The notes below the pieces were generated by a model. That model saw nothing but the letters and a program-made list of their open reading frames with translations, made no database searches and was not told the origin of the DNA. The position numbers and the translations under genes are program-made. Below, piece after piece: positions 4,348 to 10,701 of a stretch of DNA of 10,701 nt; position 1 is the stretch's first letter; each line of letters begins with the position of its first letter. Origin of the DNA: Methylocapsa sp. (GTDB lineage Bacteria > Pseudomonadota > Alphaproteobacteria > Rhizobiales > Beijerinckiaceae); NCBI GenBank assembly GCA_003162995.1, contig PLUZ01000440.1, positions 157 through 10,857 on the forward strand. Direction: 5' to 3'.

Positions 4348-6351
4348 ATGGCGGCGCCCGTAACTCAAGTGACAGTCACCCATGACGAAATGGCCAATGC
4401 CATTCGCGTGCTCGCCATGGATGCGGTGGAAAAGGCGAAATCGGGTCATCCGGGGCTGCCCATGGGCGCCGCCGACCTCGCCACCGTGCTCTTTACGAAA
4501 GTGCTCAAATATGACGCCGCTGCCACGGACTGGCCGGACCGGGATCGTTTTGTCCTGTCCGCCGGCCACGGCTCGATGTTGCTTTACGCCCTGCTCTATC
4601 TGACCGGCGAAAAGAGCATGACCATCGCAGAGCTGCAACGCTTCCGTCAGCTCGGATCGATCACGCCGGGCCACCCCGAATACCGGCATACGCCAGGGGT
4701 GGAGACGACCACGGGGCCGCTCGGCCAGGGCCTCGCCACGGCGGTTGGTATGGCGCTTGCCGAACGGATGCTGAACGCGCAATTCGGGACGATCGTCGAT
4801 CATCATACCTATGTCATTGCCTCCGACGGCGATCTGATGGAAGGGATCAGCCAGGAAGCGATTGCGATTGCGGGCCATCTGAGGCTGAACCGGCTCATCG
4901 TGTTCCATGACGAAAATCATATCTCGATCGACGGTCCTCTCTCGCTTGCGGATTCCGTCGATCAGGTAAAACGGTTTCAAGCATGCAATTGGAACGCCGT
5001 CCGCATCGACGGGCACGACCAGGCCGCCATCCTGCGCGCAATCCGCAAAGCGCAAAAATCCGAAAAGCCGAGCCTGATCGCTTGCAAGACGACGATCGGC
5101 TTCGGCATGCCGACCCGCGCAGGCACGTCTAAGGCGCATAGCGATGCACCGGGAGCGGAGGAAATTGCCGGCACGCGGCGCAACCTCAATTGGCCCTATG
5201 AGCCTTTTGTCATACCCGAGCCGATTTTGGCGGCCTGGCGCAAGGCCGGCAAACGTGGTCGCGGGCGCCGCAAGGCTTGGCTTTCGGCTCTGCAACTTCT
5301 GCCTACTGGCGAGCGGGAGGAGTTCGAGCGCCGTTTGCGCGGGGATTTGCCTGCCTCTTTCAGTGAGGTGGTGACGGATTTGAAGCGCAAGCTTGCCGAG
5401 GACTCTACCCTCATCGCCACCCGCAAGGCATCTCAAGGCGTGCTTGAAGTTCTGGCGAAAGCCGTGCCCGAGCTCGTCACGGGTTCGGCCGATCTCACGC
5501 CCTCGAACAACACCAAGGTCGCAGCGACGCCGGAAATTGGACCATCGTCCTATGCCGGGCGCTATATTCATTGGGGCGTCCGCGAGCATGGCATGGCGGC
5601 TGCTGTCAATGGCATAGCGCTGCATGGCGGATTTATTCCCTCCGGCGCGTCATTTCTGACCTTCAGCGATTATTGCCGGCCAGCGCTTCGGCTCGCCGCC
5701 TTGATGGGAATTCGCGCGATCGAGGTCTTCACGCATGATTCCATCGGTCTTGGCGAGGACGGCCCAACCCATCAGCCGGTCGAACATTTGGCCGCGCTGC
5801 GCGCCATTCCAAACTTGCTCGTTTTCCGGCCCGCGGACCAGACGGAGACGCTCGAATGCTGGCAGCTTGCGCTTGAAGCGAAAACCTCGCCCTCCATTCT
5901 CGCGCTGACGAGGCAAAATCTTCCGCCCATCCGCCACGCGTTCACGTCTGAAAATTTATCAGCGGCGGGCGCCTATGAAGTAGCGCCTGCGGAGGGCGGC
6001 CCCGCCCAGGTTTCGATCTTCGCCTCCGGCTCGGAAGTCTCCCTCGCGCTCGATGCGCGGAACCTTTTGGCCGCGCGGGGAATTGCCGCGCGGGTCGTGT
6101 CCGTGCCTTGCATGGATCTTTTCTTGGCACAGGACCACGATACGCGGCAAAAGATTATTGGCGGCGCCCCCATCCGGATCGGCGTCGAAGCTGCCGTTCG
6201 CCAAGGCTGGGATGCGATCATTGGCGAAGACGGGATTTTCATCGGCATGACGGGTTTTGGCGCCAGTGCGCCCTATTTGGACCTTTACAAACATTTCAAA
6301 ATTACGCCAGAAGCCGTCGCCGAGGCGGCGGTGCGGCGTCGTAACGGTTGA
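4348..6351 (+). CDS. tkt: Transketolase
   Basis: Transketolase (EC 2.2.1.1) transfers two-carbon units between sugar phosphates using thiamine diphosphate and a divalent metal, in the non-oxidative pentose phosphate and Calvin pathways. The 667 residues match the usual length. Visible landmarks: KSGHPGLPMGAAD with His34; the cofactor motif SDGDLMEG (159-166), with Asn190 in DENHISIDG at the end of the metal-binding stretch; REHGM with the catalytic Glu413; and THDSIGLGEDGPTHQPVEHL with His475. The first glycine of the classical GDG is Ser159, which I believe is a common variant. It is the first gene of a tkt-gap-pgk unit, 81 bases before gap. GGTGAAGGA precedes the ATG at 4348. A four-codon mini-frame (ATG at 4334) ends in TAATG overlapping the start. 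Whether it serves carbon fixation or only pentose metabolism cannot be told here. Confidence 0.97.
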   Translation: MAAPVTQVTVTHDEMANAIRVLAMDAVEKAKSGHPGLPMGAADLATVLFTKVLKYDAAATDWPDRDRFVLSAGHGSMLLYALLYLTGEKSMTIAELQRFRQLGSITPGHPEYRHTPGVETTTGPLGQGLATAVGMALAERMLNAQFGTIVDHHTYVIASDGDLMEGISQEAIAIAGHLRLNRLIVFHDENHISIDGPLSLADSVDQVKRFQACNWNAVRIDGHDQAAILRAIRKAQKSEKPSLIACKTTIGFGMPTRAGTSKAHSDAPGAEEIAGTRRNLNWPYEPFVIPEPILAAWRKAGKRGRGRRKAWLSALQLLPTGEREEFERRLRGDLPASFSEVVTDLKRKLAEDSTLIATRKASQGVLEVLAKAVPELVTGSADLTPSNNTKVAATPEIGPSSYAGRYIHWGVREHGMAAAVNGIALHGGFIPSGASFLTFSDYCRPALRLAALMGIRAIEVFTHDSIGLGEDGPTHQPVEHLAALRAIPNLLVFRPADQTETLECWQLALEAKTSPSILALTRQNLPPIRHAFTSENLSAAGAYEVAPAEGGPAQVSIFASGSEVSLALDARNLLAARGIAARVVSVPCMDLFLAQDHDTRQKIIGGAPIRIGVEAAVRQGWDAIIGEDGIFIGMTGFGASAPYLDLYKHFKITPEAVAEAAVRRRNG

Positions 6352-6421
6352 CGGGCGTTTTCCGTAAAGCAATAACCCACGCCATGCGAGACAACTGGTT
6401 CAGGCTGGTCTCTCTGCCGAG

Positions 6422-6430
6422 AAGGAGAAG
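6422..6430 (+). promoter_or_regulatory. Strong ribosome binding site of gap
   Basis: AAGGAGAAG lies two bases before the gap ATG at 6433. It contains the best Shine-Dalgarno core in the window (AAGGAG), with a spacing of 5 bases from the core to the ATG. It fixes the start codon and fits a highly expressed glycolytic enzyme. Confidence 0.7.
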
Positions 6431-6432
6431 CT

Positions 6433-7440
6433 ATGGCGATTAAAATCGCTATCAACGGATTTGGACGTATCGGCCGGAATGTCTTGCGCGCAATTGCCGA
6501 ATCGAATCGCAACGACATTCAGGTCGTCGCCATCAACGATCTCGGTCCGGTCGAGACCAATGCCCATCTGCTGCGATTCGATTCCGTGCATGGCCGGTTT
6601 CCCGGCGAAATCAAGGTCACGAAAGGCTCAATCGATTACGGCGCCGGGCCGATCACAGTGACCGCAATCCGCGATCCGCACGAATTGCCTCATAAAGAGC
6701 TCGAAGTCGACATCGCTCTCGAATGCACTGGGCTTTTCACCGCGCGGGAGAAAGCCGCCGCGCATTTGAAAGCGGGGGCGAAGCGCGTCCTCATCTCGGC
6801 GCCGGGGGACAACGCCGATCTGACGGTCGTCTTTGGGGTCAACCACGATAAGCTGACCAAGGATCATTTGATCGTCTCGAATGCTTCTTGCACCACCAAT
6901 TGCCTGGCGCCGGTGGCCAAAATCCTGAACGACGCGATCGGCATCGAAACAGGGTTCATGACGACGATCCACTCCTATACTGGCGACCAGCCGACGCTGG
7001 ATACTTTTCACAAGGATCTGTACCGGGCCCGCGCGGCGGCGCTTTCGATGATCCCGACCACCACCGGTGCGGCGCGGGCCGTCGGCCTCGTCCTGCCCGA
7101 GCTCAATGGCAAACTCGATGGCGCAGCGATTCGCGTGCCGACCCCCAATGTGTCCGTCATCGATTTTCATTTCGTCGCCAAACGCAAGACGACGCCACAG
7201 GAAATCAAGGACACCGTCAAGCGCGCCTCGGAGAACCAATTGAAGGGCATTCTCACATTCACTGAAAGTCCGAATGTTTCATCGGATTTCAATCATGATC
7301 CGCATTCATCGATCTTCCACATGGATCAGACAAAAGTTTTGGGAGACACATTCGTGCGCGTCATGTCCTGGTACGATAATGAATGGGGCTATTCGAACCG
7401 CATGATCGATGTTGCCGCAGCCATGGGGAAGCTCGTATGA
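6433..7440 (+). CDS. gap: Glyceraldehyde-3-phosphate dehydrogenase, type I
   Basis: GAPDH (EC 1.2.1.12) interconverts glyceraldehyde 3-phosphate and 1,3-bisphosphoglycerate in glycolysis and gluconeogenesis. The 335-residue protein is complete. The N-terminal nucleotide fold shows NGFGRIGRNVLRA (about 8-20). The Asp in AINDLGPVETNAHLL, after the second strand, points to NAD rather than NADP use. The active-site Cys153 lies in SNASCTTNCLAPVAKIL and His180 in TTIHSYTGDQ. IPTTTGAARAVGLVLPELNGK and the C-terminal SWYDNEWGYSNRM are classical. It follows tkt by 81 bases without a clear terminator, and its last codon overlaps the pgk start as ATGA, so the three genes probably share a transcript with translational coupling of gap and pgk. 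Cofactor choice is inferred from one residue. Confidence 0.97.
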   Translation: MAIKIAINGFGRIGRNVLRAIAESNRNDIQVVAINDLGPVETNAHLLRFDSVHGRFPGEIKVTKGSIDYGAGPITVTAIRDPHELPHKELEVDIALECTGLFTAREKAAAHLKAGAKRVLISAPGDNADLTVVFGVNHDKLTKDHLIVSNASCTTNCLAPVAKILNDAIGIETGFMTTIHSYTGDQPTLDTFHKDLYRARAAALSMIPTTTGAARAVGLVLPELNGKLDGAAIRVPTPNVSVIDFHFVAKRKTTPQEIKDTVKRASENQLKGILTFTESPNVSSDFNHDPHSSIFHMDQTKVLGDTFVRVMSWYDNEWGYSNRMIDVAAAMGKLV

Positions 7441-8663
7441 CAAGAACAGCACCTTTGTCCGTGTTCCGGACGCTCGACGATGTGGATGTCGCAGGCAAAA
7501 AGGTGCTGGTTCGCGCCGATCTCAACGTCCCCATGGAAGATTCGAAGATCACCGATGCGACCCGGATCGACCGGATCCTCGTCAATATTCACGAGATTTC
7601 GGAAAAAAAGGGCAAGGTTATTCTCTTGTCTCATCTCGGCCGGCCGAAGAACGGCCCGGACTCGAAGAACTCGCTGAAGCCGGTCGCGGTGGAGATTGAA
7701 CGCAAGCTCGGACGCTATGTCGCCTTTGCTTCCGATTGCGTGGGGGAGGTTGCAAAGAGCGCGGTCGCGGCAATGCGCGAGGGCGATGTCCTCGTGCTTG
7801 AAAATACGAGATTTCATGCCGCAGAGACGAAGAACGATCCGGCCTTCATCGAGGCCCTGGCCGAACTCGGCGACATTTTCGTCAACGATGCCTTTGCCAC
7901 CGCGCATCGTGCGCATGCCTCGACCGAAGGATTGGCGCATAAGCTCCCGGCCTATGTCGGCCGCTCCATGCAGCGCGAGCTCGAAATGCTGACAAGCATG
8001 CTTGAGAACCCAAAGCGGCCTCTCGCGGCGATCGTCGGGGGAGCGAAAGTCTCGACCAAATTCGAGCTTCTTGGCAATCTTTTGCAACGGGTCGAATATT
8101 TGTTTGTCGGCGGCGGCATGGCCAATACATTCCTTGCCGCTAGCGGCAAGGAGATTGGCAATTCGCTCCACGAGAAGACACTCATCGATGTCGCCCGGCA
8201 GATTATCGCCGATGCCGAAGGGGCAAATTGCAAGCTCGTGCTGCCCGTCGATGCCGTCGTCGCCCCCCGGCTTGCGAATGTGCGGGTGAAAACCGTCGAC
8301 ATCGATTCGGTCGGCGAAGATCAAATGATCCTCGACATCGGGCCGCGCACCATCTCGCAGGTCGTCGGAATTCTTGCTTCGGCCAAGACACTCGTCTGGA
8401 ACGGACCCGTGGGCGCTTTCGAGGTGCCGCCTTTCCAAACCGGCACGGTGACGATCGCCAAGGTCGCGGCGCAACTCACCAAGGTCGGCGCATTGGATAC
8501 GATCGCCGGCGGCGGCGACACCATCGCGGCCCTCAATCAAGCCGATGTCACGCAGGACTTCACTTATGTCTCGACAGCCGGCGGCGCCTTTCTCGAATGG
8601 CTTGAGGGCAAGCTTTTGCCCGGTGTCGAAGCGCTTCGTTGGACCAGCGCTCCGGCGGCGTAA
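7437..8663 (+). CDS. pgk: Phosphoglycerate kinase
   Basis: PGK (EC 2.7.2.3) transfers the acyl phosphate of 1,3-bisphosphoglycerate to ADP; it takes the product of the preceding gap gene. The 408-residue protein is complete and has the two-domain family layout. In the substrate-binding N-domain are VRADLNVP (25-32), LLSHLGRP, LENTRFH and VNDAFATAHRAHAS. In the nucleotide-binding C-domain are IVGGAKVSTKFELL, LFVGGGMANTFLA, LVWNGPVGAFE, IAGGGDTIAAL (around 357-360) and VSTAGGAFLEWLEGK. The ATG at 7437 overlaps the gap stop (ATGA) and has GGGGAAG at 7425-7431 inside the end of gap. A longer in-frame extension to 7383 lies wholly inside gap and is not used. In many alphaproteobacteria an aldolase gene follows; here the next gene is convergent. 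Confidence 0.97.
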   Translation: MTRTAPLSVFRTLDDVDVAGKKVLVRADLNVPMEDSKITDATRIDRILVNIHEISEKKGKVILLSHLGRPKNGPDSKNSLKPVAVEIERKLGRYVAFASDCVGEVAKSAVAAMREGDVLVLENTRFHAAETKNDPAFIEALAELGDIFVNDAFATAHRAHASTEGLAHKLPAYVGRSMQRELEMLTSMLENPKRPLAAIVGGAKVSTKFELLGNLLQRVEYLFVGGGMANTFLAASGKEIGNSLHEKTLIDVARQIIADAEGANCKLVLPVDAVVAPRLANVRVKTVDIDSVGEDQMILDIGPRTISQVVGILASAKTLVWNGPVGAFEVPPFQTGTVTIAKVAAQLTKVGALDTIAGGGDTIAALNQADVTQDFTYVSTAGGAFLEWLEGKLLPGVEALRWTSAPAA

Positions 8664-8701
8664 ATCCGGTTGCAAAAAGCCACGCCCGGCTGATTTCCTG
8701 G

Positions 8702-8812
8702 CCCATGAGCGCTTCAAGAGGAATCGCTCGTGGTCACACTCTCTTTGTCTTGTCGCAATGAGCTTATCCAAAAAGTCTGCAACTTTTTGGGATCATGCTT
8801 TAGGCTGCTATT
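8702..8812. repeat. Hyphomicrobiales-type intergenic palindromic repeat
   Basis: The spacer after pgk contains CCAAAAAGT-CTGCA-ACTTTTTGG (8768-8790), a perfect 9-bp stem, inside AGCTTATCC...GGGATCATGCTT. Before it lies an 8-bp imperfect dyad GAGCGCTT-N7-AATCGCTC (8707-8729). From memory this arrangement (ATCATG/ATCC flanks, A-run/T-run stem with TGCAG loop) resembles a repeat family scattered between genes in Hyphomicrobiales. The T-run lies inside the stem and not after it, so it is not a normal terminator for pgk, though it may still act as an mRNA end barrier. Exact boundaries are uncertain. Confidence 0.5.
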
Positions 8813-8815
8813 GAG

Positions 8816-8854
8816 CCAAAAAGAGACGCCGGTCTCGATTTCGAAACCGGCGTC
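8816..8854 (-). terminator. Intrinsic terminator of the phosphoesterase gene
   Basis: On the minus strand a 14-bp stem, with arms 8854-8841 and 8838-8825 (GACGCCGGTTTCGA and TCGAGACCGGCGTC, one G-U pair), is followed by TC and then five T residues (8822-8818). It lies about 55 bases past the phosphoesterase stop. On the plus strand no T-run follows, so it acts in one direction. Confidence 0.8.
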
Positions 8855-8907
8855 CAATGTGGCCTTACCGCACGCGCTTGCGCAGCAGGTCCGTCACATT
8901 CGAACGG

Positions 8908-10701
8908 CTAATTGTCGAAGTCGAACAGGTCCATCAAATCGCCGATAGCGGGCGAATTAACCGGGATATACGGGTTATTCTCCGTGAGCGGGTTAGGCAA
9001 ATTGTCCCGGCTCCGGTGGGTGATCGGCTTGAGGCCCCAGTTTGCTTCGATGAATTTTGCCACCGACACGTGATCCGTGTAGCTGTGCGAGATGTGGCCG
9101 CCCGTGCTGAACTTGGAGACCGCGATCATGGGAATGCGGGTTCCGTCTCCGAAGAAGTCGAGCGGTTGCACATAGCCCGAGTCCCAATATCCGCCGCCTT
9201 CGTCGAAGGTGACCAGGATGGCGGTGTCGGCCCACAGTTTTGGATTGGCCTTCACGCCGTCGACGATCTCCTTCACAAAGCCTTCGAAGAGATTGAGCTT
9301 CGAGGAGTTCGGATGGCCGTCAACCCAGCCGCTCGGCTTGACATAGGAGACGGCCGGCAACTGTCCACTCTTGATACCAGCGTAAAAATCGGCGGTATCC
9401 TTGAGGTGCGCCGTCCGCACCGCCGGATTGGTCATGATCGAGGTCGCATACTGCTCGAAATTGCAGATGTTGCAATATTCGTCCTGCCCGCTGTTATATT
9501 GCAGCTGATATGGATCTTGGAGATAGGCGTTCCATTGATCGCCGTAATAGGCCCAGGACACGCCCTTATCGATCAGCGCGTCGCCGATGGTGCGCACGTC
9601 CGACGGCGGGATCGTGTAGACGTAATTGTTCGAATTGGTATCCGTATAGGCGTTGCTACCGTCGCCGAAGTAACCTGGATTGTAGTTGTTGACGAGATAG
9701 TAATGACCCTTCTCGCAATTGGGATCGACCTTGTTGGGAAGCGCCTTGAGGTAGTTCCGCACGGCTGAAACACCCGGCTGGCCATCGTCGGAGCAATTGA
9801 CGTAGGAGCCGCCGCCATAGTTGGCGTGGGGTGAGGTCGCGGTCGGCGAACCAGAGCCGCCGCCATAGCCATCCTGGGTGTAGTAATTGTTGGTGCCGGG
9901 CTGCGGGTTGGGATTCTCAACTTCGCTCAGCGCGTTGGTGTGGCCAGGCAAAGGGGTGCCTGGAGCGTTCGGGTTGAGCGGATTGACCGGCGGTTCTTTG
10001 GGGTTGCCGTTTCCGTCGCTGAACCACATCGCGTCGCCAGTACCGAGCATGATATGGTTGGCACCGGTGCCGCCTTTCACGGCCTGATGGTAATTGTCGC
10101 TCATCGAGTAGGTGTCGGCGAGTGCTTTCAGGTAAGGCGCATCACCTTGCTGCATATTGTAGAAGCCCATCGAGGTCGAGCCTTCGCCGGTCGACGTGTC
10201 GGTGAAGCCTGCCGGCTGTGCCGCGCCGTTCGAACCGGCGCCGATTGTCACTTCGACCCACGGGAAGAGATCGGATTTGCAACCCCAGCCGTTTTCTCTA
10301 TCGGCTGCGGCGGCGTCGCAATCGAGCTGCTGCCACATCTGGTAAAAGCGATGGACAGGGCTCGCCGCGTAGGCGTCATACGGGAAGGTCTTCGAAGTAA
10401 TTTGGAACGGTCCGGGTTGTAAATGTCTCGCGTCATGGCCGTTGTAGGCGATACGGGCGTCCGGGATATTACTGGTTTGGCCGGTCCCGCCCGTCAGGAG
10501 ATATTTGTAATAGTCAGCCGGGAGACCGATGGGTTCGATATTCATTTTCATTAAGGCCGCTTCATTGGCCGGCGTATCGCATGAAGTCCCAGTGGTAATA
10601 CCGAGGAGCTGGCAACCATAGGGAGTCGACGGCCCTCCCGTCAGCGCTGGCGGCAAGACATCGTAAGGTGCCTTGGGCGGAGTGAGATTGTATTTGTTGA
10701 A
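8908..10701 (-). CDS. Secreted-type phosphoesterase, phospholipase C / acid phosphatase family (N-terminus beyond window)
   Basis: Member of the phosphoesterase family that includes bacterial phospholipases C and AcpA-type acid phosphatases, usually exported and hydrolysing phosphate esters outside the cytoplasm. 597 residues are visible and the frame is open to the right edge, so the signal peptide and the N-terminal metal-binding ENRSFD-type motif are not seen. Family marks present: SMSDNYHQAVKGGTGANHIM (middle), then near the C-terminus LPAVSYVKPSGWVDGHPNSS, the metal-binding TFDEGGGYWDSG, RIPMIAVSKFSTGGHISHSY, and TDHVSVAKFIEANWGL. A Gly/Asn/Pro/Tyr-rich, low-complexity section (NPQPGTNNYYTQDGYGGGSG and onwards) lies between the domains' conserved parts and, with several cysteines, fits an exported protein. 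Stop is TAG at 8908, followed by a strong terminator. Substrate (lipid or phosphate monoester) cannot be decided. Convergent with pgk and not functionally linked to it. Confidence 0.9.
   Translation of the reverse strand, partial: FNKYNLTPPKAPYDVLPPALTGGPSTPYGCQLLGITTGTSCDTPANEAALMKMNIEPIGLPADYYKYLLTGGTGQTSNIPDARIAYNGHDARHLQPGPFQITSKTFPYDAYAASPVHRFYQMWQQLDCDAAAADRENGWGCKSDLFPWVEVTIGAGSNGAAQPAGFTDTSTGEGSTSMGFYNMQQGDAPYLKALADTYSMSDNYHQAVKGGTGANHIMLGTGDAMWFSDGNGNPKEPPVNPLNPNAPGTPLPGHTNALSEVENPNPQPGTNNYYTQDGYGGGSGSPTATSPHANYGGGSYVNCSDDGQPGVSAVRNYLKALPNKVDPNCEKGHYYLVNNYNPGYFGDGSNAYTDTNSNNYVYTIPPSDVRTIGDALIDKGVSWAYYGDQWNAYLQDPYQLQYNSGQDEYCNICNFEQYATSIMTNPAVRTAHLKDTADFYAGIKSGQLPAVSYVKPSGWVDGHPNSSKLNLFEGFVKEIVDGVKANPKLWADTAILVTFDEGGGYWDSGYVQPLDFFGDGTRIPMIAVSKFSTGGHISHSYTDHVSVAKFIEANWGLKPITHRSRDNLPNPLTENNPYIPVNSPAIGDLMDLFDFDN

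Noticed and set aside
7383..7436. Upstream extension of pgk to 7383
   Set aside because: It lies wholly inside gap; the ATG at 7437 has a good ribosome site and matches the family N-terminus.

Overview
The window looks like a chromosomal segment of an alphaproteobacterium, most likely Hyphomicrobiales and perhaps near Beijerinckiaceae. This rests on the DUF4164-zapA pair divergent from a tkt-gap-pgk operon, on alphaproteobacterial-style protein sequences, on GC-rich coding regions, and on an intergenic palindrome resembling those scattered through Hyphomicrobiales genomes. The genus assignment is inference.

Left part (1-3050). A single-domain polyphosphate kinase 2 (PPK2) gene on the plus strand lies between two minus-strand copies of an unrecognised small gene. 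One copy is cut by the left window edge and the other is complete. Their proteins match at 34 of 41 aligned core residues, while the DNA differs mostly at silent positions. The spacers here (188-659 and 1876-2342) are visibly AT-rich. They hold a good sigma70-like promoter, a dyad next to a ribosome binding site, and a perfect 18-bp palindrome with an extra half-site. A minus-strand regulator with a PAS-like region and a LuxR-type helix-turn-helix follows.

Centre (3051-8663). zapA and a DUF4164 coiled-coil gene run leftward. A 485-bp spacer rich in inverted repeats separates them from a rightward operon: transketolase, type I glyceraldehyde-3-phosphate dehydrogenase and phosphoglycerate kinase. 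gap and pgk overlap by ATGA. These enzymes join the non-oxidative pentose phosphate (or Calvin) pathway to lower glycolysis and gluconeogenesis. No fba follows within the window.

Right part (8664-10701). The convergent spacer after pgk holds a Hyphomicrobiales-type palindromic repeat and a clear intrinsic terminator. That terminator serves a large minus-strand phosphoesterase of the phospholipase C / acid phosphatase family, whose N-terminus lies beyond the right edge.

Most of the window is ordinary core metabolism. The points most worth following are the duplicated small gene around PPK2, the palindromes near the LuxR-type regulator, the structured tkt/zapA spacer, and the apparent absence of 6S RNA next to zapA.
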